A stretch of DNA of 64,000 bases from Medakamo hakoo (lineage: Eukaryota > Chlorophyta > Trebouxiophyceae > Coccomyxaceae), in NCBI GenBank assembly GCA_026636295.1, contig CP089463.1, positions 434,001 through 498,000 of the forward strand, written 5' to 3'. The position numbers and the translations under genes are program-made. The notes below the pieces were generated by a model, which was not told where the DNA came from, ran no database searches, and was given only the letters and a program-made list of their open reading frames with translations. Shown here piece after piece: positions 42,122 to 52,885 of this stretch (positions are counted from its first letter, which is position 1; every line of letters begins with the position of its first letter).

Positions 42122-42565
42122 CTGAGAGAGGTTGAGAGAGGTTGAGAGAGGGGAGGGCGGGCCTTCATGCGCGCCGGCGGTGTCCAGCTATCCTCCGCGT
42201 GCGTTGCGCCGCACTGCGCTGGACACTCTGGCGCCTCCCTCGCGCCGCTCCCACGTGCCGGGCACGCCGGGATCCTGGCCAGCCCACCGACACGTCGGCG
42301 GTGGGAGGGAGGCGACGCGTCGGGACGGCGCAGGCCGCGAAAAAAAAGCGGCGCGGAGCTCCGCATGTGCGAACCGCGCTCGCGACAGACTGGCGCGCCG
42401 AAGAGGGCACCCCCCCGGACAGGAAAACATCCACATCCCTCCTCCCACACGCTCCCTGACAAGTCCACACCCTGGCCAAGCTCACCGTTCCTTCAGGCGG
42501 GAGACCTCATCCGCGGACGACTCGCGGCGCAGCATGGAGCTGAGCGCACCGGACAAGCTCTCCAT
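37551..42565 (-). CDS. TKL-type protein kinase with 1,100-residue coiled coil
   Basis: Exons 42565-42486 and 42027-37551 give 1518 residues. Exon 1 (MESLSGALSSMLRRESSADE) ends CG|GTGAGC; exon 2 starts after AAAAAACAG and its C completes the Arg codon, giving a seamless coiled-coil start VSRLKERMEEFQTKV. Residues about 15-1130 are an almost unbroken Ala/Glu/Arg/Asp heptad-rich coiled coil. The kinase domain begins near 1189: GAKLGEGAFGATHRSTYRG, Lys in SKAVRV, HRDLKPSNVL (near 1325), DFGLARWL and TYQYMSPEAF. All catalytic residues are intact; the pattern fits tyrosine-kinase-like, Raf-like plant kinases rather than CDPK or AGC. The coiled coil implies dimerisation or a cytoskeletal scaffold. 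A Gly-rich tail ends KEAA. Head-to-head with the SDR gene. Confidence 0.88.
42072..42152. repeat. (GA)n microsatellite in kinase intron
   Basis: About 24 uninterrupted GA units at 42072-42120, followed by three degenerate GTTGAGAGAG units to about 42152, inside the 458-bp intron of the coiled-coil kinase (a CT tract on its coding strand). Confidence 0.95.
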
Positions 42566-42897
42566 TGTCGAGAAGACGCCGCCGTTCTCAGCCGCCGCCG
42601 TGGACGGCGGCGATATGGGCGTCACCTTCCTCGTGGTGGCGGGCTGACCTCCACCTGAGGTGAAGGAAAGAAGGGAGGAGAGCAGGTGTGGAGAGTGGCG
42701 GACGGGCGAAAAAAAGGAGTGTGTGAAGGGCGATGCGCACGCCTCAGACTCCTACTAGCAAAGACGAGAGAAAAACGTGCGCAACGGCAGGGCGCCCACC
42801 TGTCCTCGACCCACACTCCATCCTGCAGAGTAGCCAGGACCTTCACACACCAGGCCCCAGAGAGCGGAGCAGAGGGCACGGACCCAAGCGTGTCACC
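42566..42897. promoter_or_regulatory. Divergent region, coiled-coil kinase / SDR
   Basis: 332 bp between opposed starts. The kinase frame stays open for some codons upstream of 42565 (GQPATTRKVTPISPP...), so a more distal start or exon is possible. No TATA box seen. Confidence 0.4.
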
Positions 42898-43803
42898 ATG
42901 GCGTCCACCACCCCACCCTCCACCGCCTCCGCGGCTGCCGACCACGCGCTCGCCCGTTTCGGCCTCCTCCACAAAACCGCCATCGTCACCGGCGGCACCA
43001 AGGGCATCGGCAAAGCCTGCGTGGAGGAGCTGGCCAGGCTGGGCGCCTCCGTCTTCACCTGCGCCCGCACCCAGGCGGACGTGGACGCGGCGTTGGCCGA
43101 CTGGAAGGCGGCGGGCCTGGCCGTCGGTGGCTGCGCGGCCGACTGTTCGTCTCCAGCGGGCCGGGCCAACCTCCTTGCCGCGGCGGCGACCTGGCGCAGG
43201 ACCCAGGTTGGCAGGGGGGCGGGCGACCCGGGCCTGGACGTCCTGGTCCTCAACGTCGGCACCAACCGGGCGGCGCCCACGACGTCATACACCGACGCGG
43301 ACCTGGAGTTTATCCTCGACACAAACTTTGAGTCGGCTTTTTGCCTGGCGCGCGACGCGCACCCCGCCCTGAAACTCGCGGGCACGCGCGGGTGGGACGC
43401 CGCAGAAAACGACGACGGCGCCTCCCTCCCGGCACCGCGCGCGTCCGTCGTCCTCATGAGCTCCGTCGCGGGCGGGCCCACGTCCATGAAGTCGGGCTCG
43501 ATCTACGCCGCGACCAAGGCCGCGCTGGACCAGCTGGCCCGGAACCTGGCCGTGGAGTGGGCCGGGGACGGGATCCGGGTGAACGCCGTCAAACCAAGCT
43601 ACACAGACACGCCCCTGGCGAGCAGGGTGTTGGCGGACCCGGCCGGCCGGGCGTCCGTGCTGGCTGTGACGCCCTCTCGGCGCATCGCGGACCCGGCCGA
43701 CGTCGCGGGCGTCGTCGCGTGGCTGGCCGGGCCGTCGGCTGTCCATGTGAGCGGGACGGCGATTGCGGTGGATGGGGGTTACAGCGTGCGCGGGTTTTGG
43801 TAG
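42898..43803 (+). CDS. Short-chain dehydrogenase/reductase (tropinone-reductase-like)
   Basis: Single exon, 301 residues from the ATG at 42898. Classical SDR features: dinucleotide-binding TGGTKGIG at 31-38, NVGTN in place of the usual NNAG, catalytic Ser in SSVAGG, and YAATK with Tyr203 and Lys207. RVNAVKPSYTDTPL and the end VHVSGTAIAVDGGYSVRGFW match the C-terminal pattern of the tropinone-reductase-like SDR group, NADPH-dependent enzymes of broad substrate range; green algae do not make tropane alkaloids, so the substrate is unknown. A short acidic insertion lies before the catalytic Ser. No clear targeting peptide. Tail-to-tail with Mn-SOD. Confidence 0.9.
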   Translation: MASTTPPSTASAAADHALARFGLLHKTAIVTGGTKGIGKACVEELARLGASVFTCARTQADVDAALADWKAAGLAVGGCAADCSSPAGRANLLAAAATWRRTQVGRGAGDPGLDVLVLNVGTNRAAPTTSYTDADLEFILDTNFESAFCLARDAHPALKLAGTRGWDAAENDDGASLPAPRASVVLMSSVAGGPTSMKSGSIYAATKAALDQLARNLAVEWAGDGIRVNAVKPSYTDTPLASRVLADPAGRASVLAVTPSRRIADPADVAGVVAWLAGPSAVHVSGTAIAVDGGYSVRGFW

Positions 43804-44060
43804 AGCGCGCGCAACGGCGGAGGGGTTGCAAACTTTTTTTTCCATCCCTCCATCCGTTCCAACCTCTCCCGCCGCACCCCTCCCACCCGGCCCGCACACA
43901 GGAGGAAACACACACACACACACATCAATCGAACGCGCTTTCAACACACTGCGCACCAGCACACTGAAGAGGAGCGGGGAAGGGAGGGCGCACACCCGTG
44001 CGCGGGCGGCCTCCCCCCCAACCAACCCCGCCTGCCAGTCCCCATACACGCTCCCCGGCC

Positions 44061-45296
44061 TCACAACAGCACCTCACCCTTCTGCGCGGCTTCAAACGCC
44101 TCGCTCGCGCGCTCCCAGTTGACGACGTTCCAGAAGGCAGAAATGTATTCCGGCCGTTTGTTCTGGTACTTCAAGTAGTAGGCGTGCTCCCTGTGCGCGT
44201 GTGAATGGGATGGGATGAGGCGTGTGCGCGGGTCCTCCCTCGAGAAATGATGTGCCCCCCCCCCCTTTTTTTGTCCTCCGCCCCTTCACGCACCACACGT
44301 CCAGCCCCAGAATGGGAATGCCCGCGGCCTCGGCACCAACCACCGCCGCCATGAGCGGGTTGGCCTGGTTGGCGGACGACGTCACCGCCAGCTTGCCGTC
44401 GGGCTTCAGCACCAGCCACGCCCAGCCGGAGCCAAAGACGCCCGCGGCCGCGGCGTTGAAGGCCGCCTTGAACTCGTCCATCGACCCAAAGCCGTCGTCG
44501 ATGGCGGCCTTCAGCGCGGCGGACGGCCCGTTGGAATCCGTCGGGCCCGTCATCCACTTCCAGAACAGCGAGTGGTTGAGGACGCCGCCGCCCTGGTTTT
44601 GGACGGCGCGCGCGACCTCGGCCGGGACGGTGGGCGTGCCCACCGCTTTGTTCAGGTCGACGATGCCCAGGGAGGCGAGTTCCGGGAACTTTTCGAGGGC
44701 GGCGTTCAGGTTGTTGACGTACGCGGCGTGGTGCTTGCCGTGGTGGATCTGGTGTTGTGTGTGAGAGAGGACCGGGCGTTAGTTTTTTTTTTGTGCGGGC
44801 GTGGGAGGGGGGGTTGGAGGGTGGGGAGGTTTGTGGCGTGACGCCGATGGCGGTCGCTCCCTACTTCGGCGGCCGCCACGGCCAGGACCCCCTTTCTTTC
44901 GTCCTCTTTTCTTCACGCGAGCATACGCACGCGTGCTGGACTCTCGGAACGCGCGTGAAAGCCTCTGTGCGGCGCTCCGTGCCTCCGGCGGCGTGGGTCC
45001 ATGCATCGCTGCCGCGCGCGCCTGGCCATTGATTTTTTCACGGCGGTGCGACGGCGGGTTACGCCACCGCTCACTCGTCACTTCCATGCCCAAAGAGTCT
45101 GCATATTCTCAGCTCCAGTTTGGATCATAAAAGACAAGGAGGGTGGGCCGCCCACCGCCTCATCTCGCGCGTTTTCAAACCCCTCCACGCCAGAAAGAGA
45201 GGAGGGCCCAAAACCAAAACGCACCGCCATCGTCTCCGCGTCCACGTACGGCTCCAGCGCAGCGACATCGTACGGCAGGTCCGGGAGCGTAAACAT
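44061..45296 (-). CDS. MSD: Manganese superoxide dismutase
   Basis: Exons 45296-45225, 44748-44294 and 44190-44061 give 218 residues. Metal ligands are all present: H26 (IHHGKHH), H83 (LNHSLFW), D174 and H178 (DVWEHAY). Gly-rich [10 protein letters not shown] and Gln152 in NQANPL mark the Mn rather than Fe type, where the outer-sphere Gln comes from the C-terminal domain. The product converts superoxide to peroxide and oxygen. The protein begins directly with [10 protein letters not shown], the mature N-terminus of the family, with no room for a presequence, so it would be cytosolic unless a 5' exon exists. The last junction splits the Trp codon next to the metal ligands. Head-to-head with REV3. 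Confidence 0.93.
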
Positions 45297-45502
45297 GGTG
45301 TGATTCGGTGGGTGCTGCGAAGGGTTTGCTCTGGGCGACGGAAGGTTTTTTGGTGGAGTGACGGTGTGGAGCGCGCGCCGCAACAGAGCCAGACCTCTCT
45401 CTTTTTTCTCGTGCCCAACGGCGGGCATTGCTTGCAAAATGCCCGCCCCGTAGCACACCCGCGACCCTTGCACCCCGCTCCCAGAGAGCAGGCCTCCTCC
45501 CA

Positions 45503-48500
45503 ATGGCCGCCCTATCCCCAGGCCCCACTGCAACGGCGCCGCCCCTGTCCCTGCGCATCACCGCGCTCGACTACACGACGGCGCCCCCGACGCCGGGCTG
45601 GGATGCGCCGTGCTCCCTGCTCGACGGCTCGCCTCTGGCCTGTGCGCCCGTCATCCGGGTGTTTGGCGCGACGCCAGGAGGGCAACGGGCATGTGTGCAC
45701 GTGCACGGAGTGGGTTTGTCCTTGCTCGTGCGGCGGGGGTTGTTGCTGGCTTGCGCGTTCTCTTTTGGCTCCCTCTCGCCCAGCGCGCGTGTCGTTCACC
45801 GCCCCTCCCCCTCCCCATCCACCCTCCAACAACACTAGGTCTTCCCGTACTTTTACTTGCCCTGGGACGCCCCGCCCGACCCGGACCCGGCAGTGGAGCG
45901 AGCTGCGCGCCTGCGCCTAGCCCGGTCGCTGGAAGACGCCCTGGAAAACGCGCGGGCGCAAGCTTTTCAACAACCGCCACCCCAACGCCCGCGCCCAGCC
46001 TGGGCGCCGCCACTCGAGTCGTCCCAACCCCTGGCCTCGCCTGCCGTCGCCGCGGAAGAAGCCTGGCACCCCGGCCGCCGCCGCCGCAAAGCCGGGCGCC
46101 GCGTCGTGGACGTGGCCATCGTCCGGGCGACCGATTTCTATGGCTTCCACCCGACGGAGCGGGCGTGGGCGCGGGTGTCCTTGGCCCACCCGGGCGACTT
46201 GAGCCGGGCCGCGGCGGCGGCGGCGGCCGGTGCTCTGTGGTCACCCACGGGCGGGCCGGGCAGCGCCCCACCACCACCGCCCGGCGGCGCCCGGTCCATC
46301 CCCGGCACCATTCGCCCGCTGCAAGCGTACGAGGCCCACCTCCCGTACCTGCTCCAATTCCAGGCGGACGCCAACGTGGCGGGCATGGGCGTGATGAGCC
46401 TTGGGCGCGGCGTGTTTCGGAGCGGCGGCCTGCCGCGGGAGGACGACCGCGGCGGCGGCGGGGGCAGCGGCGCGTGGTGGCGGCCGCGCCGGCCCCCGGC
46501 GTCTCAACCTGCGCTGCCACTCGCGACCGCCAGCACGCCGACGGGCGACGACCCGGCCGCCCTGGCCTGGGTGTGGACGGAAGGGAACACGCCGCCGGCC
46601 TGGCTGGGGCAGGGAGGCGGTGGTGCACACCGCCCGCGCCTGGCCGCCGTCACCTGCTGCGCGTTGGAGGCCGACGTGTGCTGCACCTCCATCCTCAACC
46701 GCGCGGGCTTGAGGCGCGTCCCGATCGACGCCGCCACTGCCGCCGCCGCCGCGGCCGCCGCGGACAGGGAAGCAGCCGCACGCGCGGCGGTCGCAGCCAC
46801 CGGAGCGTCCCCAGCCCGCATGGCGCCCCCGCCCGCGCCGCTGGTGGAATCCCTGGCTCCGATGTGGGCGGAGGAGGCCGCGCGCGGCGGCGGCACCCTC
46901 CCACCCCGCCCCGCATCGCCGCCGCGCCACCCCGTGCCCTTGACCTCCGAGTCGGCGGACGCGACGCGGGCACGCATCGCCGCCATTGTCGCCGAAGCCG
47001 CTGCCGCCGCGGCGGCCCGCCCCCGGCAGCCGTCGCCGCCCCCGACCCAGCTGCTCCTCACGCTGTCGTCGCCCACGCCGCCCGCGCTGGCGTCCACGCC
47101 CGCGGCCAACGTGGTCGCGACGTCGCCCCGTCCTCTGGAAGCGCTCGTCGCGGACGCGGCGGCGGCAGCGGCTGCTGCTGCGGGCGTCGCCGCCGTTGCA
47201 GAGACGGGCGAGGGTGGCGGCGCCGCCGCCGAAACTGCGGCCGCCATCGCAGCAGCCGAAGACGCGGCCGCCGCGCCCGCTGCCGCGGGACTGGACTGGG
47301 CCCGCATCAAAGACGGAGGGGGTGAAGACGACGACGACGACGACAGCGACGACGACCTGCTGGCCGCCTTGGCGGAAGCGGCCGCGGCCACCGGCGCGTC
47401 CCAACCCTCCCAGCTGGAGGAGGGTGAAGGCGGGGGACCGGGGCCGCCCGCCTTGCCGGCGACCCAGGGCGGCGGGGGTGGCGGCCCGGCGGGCGACGCC
47501 GTGCTCACAGCTGCCGCGGTTGCTGGCCGTGCCGCCGCCGACCGCGTTGCCGTCGAAGTCGCGGGCATCCTGGCATGCACGCCGGGCGCGGCGGCGGACG
47601 TGGATGGAGAGGGTGGAGAGCCCGCCGCGCCTCGCCCGCCGCACCACTCGTCCGGCCCGGCCCGCCGCCTGGATGCCGCCCTGCGCGCGGCGGCACCCAC
47701 GCCACCCCCACCCGCCGCTGTGCCACCTCAGCCCGTCCCGCTGAGCGCCCTAGCCCGCGGCACCGGCATTTTCGCGTCGGACGAAGGCCGCGCGCCCTTT
47801 CCTTCCCCACCGCCCGCCCCGCCCCTACCACGGCCCACGCACTGGCCGCCGCCCGTCGACGGCGACGACGACGACGCGGCGGCGGAGCTCGCCATGTTTG
47901 AAGCGGTGGACGCGGCGCTAGCTGCCGAAGCGGTGGCGCGTGAAGCCGCGGCTGAAGCGGCGGCGGTGGAGCAACACACCAACGCCGGCCGCGGTCCGAC
48001 CATCCCGCAGCTCGACGGCGCGGCGGACGACGACGGCGGCGGCGCCGGCGCCGACACACGCGTTCCTGCCGACGCGGCGCCCTCCCGGCTGCCACCCTTA
48101 CCCGTCCCTGTCGCGGACGGTGGGGCGGCCGCGCCCTTCCGCCCGCCCCGCCGCACGGACGGCGTGGCGCACCCGCCGCCGCACCCGTCGGCCCTCGCGC
48201 GCGCTGCGCTGCTGGGGCCGGACGAGGACGACGACGACGGCGACGGCGGCGGTGACGGTGCGCCCATGGAGGTCGAGCCGACCGCGCCCCAGCCACCCCC
48301 ACCACCGCCACGCCGCCGCCGCCGCCGCCGGGCCCGCCCCACCCTCCTCGCCTTCCGCCCGGCAGAGCCGCCGCCGTCGCCCGCCGACCTCGCGGCCGAC
48401 GCCTCCATCCCGCCCGTCGTGCACACGGTTCCCTTTTACTCCAACCCGGCCGACGCGCCCAGCCGGGCCGCGGCCGCGACTGCGGCCGCGGGAGTGGCCG

Positions 48501-51500
48501 TCCCCGTCGTCGTGGACGACCCGGCCGCCCTGCCTTGGTTCAGTGCAGCCGCGGCCGAGCGCGCTCGCGCGGCACGGCGCGCAGGCCGCGCCCGGCGCTC
48601 TAAACCCGTCGCTCTCACGCCCGCTGCGACGCCTCCCACCCGCGCGGAGACGGACGCCTGGCTGGAGGCGGAGCGGGCGGCGGCGGCTGCGGCCCGGCGT
48701 GGGAAAAAGGGGCGCAGGGGCCGCGGCGGTGGGGGTGGTGGGGGTGGGAGCCCCGCGGCTGCCCACCTCGCGGCCGACGCCAACACGGGCGCCCTGGTCG
48801 TGGCGGGCGGCGGCGGTGGTGAGGTGATAGAAGAGCTGATGGGCACGCCCCGGGTGGGCACGCCCCGCGTGGATGGCGCGCCCGTCGCGAGGACGGGCGT
48901 GGAAGGCGTGGCGCCGGGCGGGTGGTTGTGGCCGTGTGCGCCCGGGCCCAAGCCACCACCACGGCCGCCCGCACCTCCTGCCGCCGCCGCCGCCGCCACC
49001 AGTCCACGGTGCCCGACCCGCCCGTCCCAGCAAATTCAGGCGGCTGACGCCGCCCCACAGCGGCCGTCCCGCCTGTCCCAGGTGGGCCGGCCGGCCACGG
49101 CGGCGGCGGCGGCGGCGGACAGTGAGGACGACAGCGGCGGCGGCAGCGACGACGACGGCGGCGGCGGCGGCCGCCGCGAACCAGCCGCCCTCACCACGCG
49201 CCCGGCCTCGCCCAAGTACGATGAGCGGTCCTTCTTCTACTCGACACCGGCGGTGGGGACTGGTGGTCAGGCGGCCGACCCGCGGCGGGCGGGCGATGGC
49301 GGGCCGTCCCAGCTCGCGCGCGCGGCCGCGCGCGCGGCAGCCACCGCAGCAGCAGCCACCGACACGCCGCCGAGCGCGGGTCCTCAAACAGCCGCGGCCA
49401 CGCCCACCACCGCGCCCTCGCCCGCCCGCTTTGACCGGGGCGGCCTGGTCGGCGGGCCCCAACACGTCGCCCTGCTGGCGGTGGAGGTGCACGCCGCGTC
49501 CCGCCCGGCCGCGTGCGGCCGCCGCCTGCTGCTGCCCGACCCGGCGCTCGACCCCGTCCGGTGCGTCGTGTTGGCCGGCGCGGACGACGGCGCGCCCGCG
49601 CCCAAGGCGTGGCGGTACCCTGCGCGCGCGCTGATGGTCGTCCCCGGGTGTGGCGCTGCTGCTGCCGGCCACGACGCTGTGCGCCCGCGCCCCGACGCCG
49701 ACGGCCTGGCCGCGGGCGGCGTCCAAGCCCTCCACTTCCCGTCGGAAGCGGCCCTGCTCGAGGGCGTCGCCGCGTCCATCACCGCGTCCGACCCGGACGT
49801 CCTGGTCGGGTGGGACGTCCAGGGCCCGTCCCTGGGCATGCTCGCGTCCCGGGCCGCGGCCGTTTTCCCGCCCGGCCACCCGGCGTCGGCTTTCCTGCTG
49901 GCCATCTCGCGGACGCCTGGCGCGGCGACGAGCGCGGCTGCTGCGGCCCTCGCCGCGGCCACAGCCGCGGAAAGCGGCGCGCCGCCGCCGCCCATCCCCC
50001 CGCCCCACCTCCGCCCACCCGACCCGTACGCCGCTGCCTCCGTCTCTGCGGGCCTGGCCGTGCCCGGCCGCCTCGTCCTCAACGGGTGGCGGGTCATGCG
50101 CACCGAGCTCAAGCTGACGTCGTACACACTGCCATCCTGCGCGGCCGCCGTCCTGCGGGTGCGCAGCCCGCAAGTCGGCCACGAGACGCTCGCGCGGTGG
50201 TGGGACGGCACCGCGCAGTCGCCCCCTCACACCACCAGGTGGCGCACGGTGTCGGCCCTCGCCCGCCGCGCCCGCCTGACGCTGGCCCTGCTGGACGCCC
50301 TGGACGTGGTGGGGCGGGCGGCCGAAATGGCGCGGACGTACGGCATCGACGCGGCGTCCGTCCTCACCCGCGGGTCGCAGTACCGCGTGGAGGCCGTGCT
50401 GGCCCGCCTGGCCCACGTCCACAACTACGTCCTGCCGTCGCCGACGCGGGCGTCGGTGGCGGGCCAGCCCGCCATGGAGGCCCTGCCCCTCGTCATGGAG
50501 CCCGAATCCCGGGTGTACGCCGACCCGGTCGCCGTCCTGGACTTCCAGTCGCTGTACCCGTCCATGGTCATCGCCCGCAACCTGTGCTTCTCCACGCTCG
50601 TGGGCCGGGCGGAGCACGTGGGCGCGGGCGCGGAGGGCGAAGCGGTGGCGCGGGAGGTGGAAGCCGGAGGGGCGGTCACTCGGCACGGCCCGCCGTCGCC
50701 CGGCGGGTCGTCCCAGCCCCGGCCGACGCCGGCGGCGCCGGTCGGCGGCGGCGGCGGCGCGGAAGGCGCCCGCCTCGGCGTCGGCCGCCTGGCCGTGCCT
50801 CCCTCCGCCCTGACAGGCCCCGCCGACCCGGCGGCCCTCATCATCCCGCCCAACGGCGTCGCGTTCGTGCCGCCGGCCGCCCGCGTGGGCGTCCTGCCGC
50901 GCATGCTGGCCGACGTGCTGGACGCGCGCGTGATGGTGAAGGGCGGCATGGCGCGCGCGCCGCCGGCCGCGTCGGCGCTGCGCCGCGCCCTCAACGCCCG
51001 CCAATTCGGCTTGAAGCTGCTGGCCAACGTGACGTACGGCTACACGGCCGCCGGTTTTTCAGGGCGCATGCCGTGCGCGGAGCTGGCCGACGCGATTGTG
51101 CAGAGCGGGCGGGCAACCCTGGAGGCCGCCATGGCGGCGGTGGAGCGCCCGGACGCGCCGTGGGCGCCCGCCCGCGTCGTGTACGGCGACACGGATTCGC
51201 TCTTTGTCCTGTTTCCCGGACGGTCGCCCGCGGCGGCGTGGGATGCGGCGGCAGCTGTCGCGGCGGCAGTGACGGCCGCCCACCCGCCGCCGGTTGCGCT
51301 GAAACTGGAAAAAGTTTACACCGGGTGCGCCCTGCTCGCTAAAAAACGCTATGCCGGGCTGGCGCACATGAGCCGGCCGGCGGATGTCATCCCGCGCGGG
51401 ATGCCCAACCCGCCGCCGCCGTCACCCCCGCCCGTCTTTGATGCCAAGGGCATCGAGACGGTGCGGCGCGACACGTGCCCCGCAGTCGCGAAAACGCTGG

Positions 51501-52450
51501 AAGGCGTCCTGCGCCTGTTGTTGGGCCGCCGAGACCTGTCGGCCGTCAAGGCGTACGTCACCTCCACGGCCGCCCGCCTCTTGGCGGGGCGGGTGTGCGT
51601 GTCAGACCTGGTGTTTGCGAAGGAAGTGCGGCTGGGGACGTATCGTGGCGCGCTGCCGCCGCCCGCGGCGCTGGTGGCTGCGCGCGCTCTGGCCGCCGAC
51701 CCGCGGGCCGCGCCGCGCTTGGGTGAACGTGTCCCGTATGTGGTCGTGTGTGGCGCGCCTGGGGCACGGCTGGCCGACCTGGTGGTGTCGCCGGCCGCGC
51801 TGGTGGAGGGGTGGGGTGGTGGCAGGGCGGCCGGTGACGGTGGGGGTGGCCCCGGCGGTCCGCCCCTTCCGCCCCCGCCGCCGCGCCTGCGCCCCAATGG
51901 CGCGTACTACCTGGCCAAGTGCGTCCTGCCCGCCTTGGACCGTGTCTTGGCCTTGGTCGGCGCGGACGTCCGGGCCTGGGTGGGGTCCATGCCCCGGCCG
52001 ACGGCGGCCGCGCGCACGGCCGGCGGCCCGCCTGCGCCACACAAGCGCGTGGGGGCGGCGGCGGGCCAGCAGCACCCGCCGCCCGCCGGTCACCAGGCGC
52101 GCCACGCGACCATCACGTCCTTTTGCCTGTCCCGGCATTGTGCGTCGTGCGACGGCCTGACCCGCCCGGACGGGGCGCTGTGCGACGGGTGTGCGGCCGC
52201 ACCACAAGCCGCCGCGGCTGCGATGCTCGGCCGGGTCGCGGCGCTGGACCGGCGGGTGGCGGCCTTGCGGGCGTTGTGTGAAGCGTGTGGCGGTGGTGGA
52301 GGCGGTACCGAACACGGCGACGGCATCGCGTGCGTGTCTCTGGACTGCGGCGCGTTTTACGAGCGGCGTAAGGCGGTGGCGGAGGCTGGCGCGGCGCGCG
52401 CGCTGGCGGCCGCGGGGTTGGCGGAGCTGGAGGGTGGGTTAGGTGATTGA
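45503..52450 (+). CDS. REV3: DNA polymerase zeta catalytic subunit REV3
   Basis: Exons 45503-45709 and 45839-52450 give 2272 residues. Exon 1 holds the REV3 start SLRITALDYTTAPP...PVIRVFGATPGGQRACVHVHG, joined by GTGGGT...CACTAG to VFPYFYLPWD. After the N-terminal domain comes a very long Ala/Pro/acidic region (about residues 220-1250), then the degenerate exonuclease-like domain (DPDVLVGWDVQGPSLG, lacking the usual catalytic acids, as in REV3), and the polymerase: DFQSLYPSMVIARN near 1635, LLANVTYGYTAAGFSGRMP, VYGDTDSLF near 1850 and KKRYAGL near 1903. The C-terminal cysteines CASC...CDGC (near 2165) and CEAC...CVSLDC (near 2216) bind zinc and the FeS cluster that recruits accessory subunits. 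Performs error-prone translesion synthesis. Nuclear. Confidence 0.95.
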
Positions 52451-52885
52451 TTTTATTTTTGGACCGTGGCCGCCACGCCTCAGCGGTGTGCGGCGCGGAG
52501 AGGAGCGTAGGCAGGGAGTGCGTGTGCGTTTGTTTAGAAAAAGGAGAGAAAACTTGCCAACAGAAACCCAAAACGAAAAAAGGAAATCCATGCCGTCTGT
52601 TTCTTCCATCCCGCGACCCACCGCCCCCGCCCCCGCCGCAAAGAAGAAACGAAAAGAAAAAGGGACCCCGACACGTACACTCTCTCAACGCCCGACGTAC
52701 AATTGTTGTACACACATACGCCCCCCGAACATACACACTCACACACACAAACACACATATACACTCGTGCACACGCGCACGAAAAGGTGGAAAAAAGACG
52801 CCACCCCATCCCATCCCATCCCACCACCGCGCACCACCACCCGCTCTCCCTCCTCCCTCTCTCTCGTACCATTGTTGTGTGTTTC
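52451..52885. other. Convergent 3' spacer, REV3 / Clp chaperone
   Basis: 435 bp, AT-richer than the rest, with CA repeats around 52735-52775 and a CATCCC repeat at 52804-52822. Presumed 3'UTRs of both genes. No gene or RNA seen. Confidence 0.5.

Noticed and set aside
38524-42135. A 1,203-codon + strand open frame opposite the coiled-coil kinase
   Set aside because: It is Ala/Ser/Arg only, has no motif, and mirrors GCC/GCG/GAG codons of the kinase on the other strand; an artefact of composition.
48098-51004. A 968-codon - strand open frame opposite REV3
   Set aside because: No motif; the + strand carries the B-family polymerase motifs.
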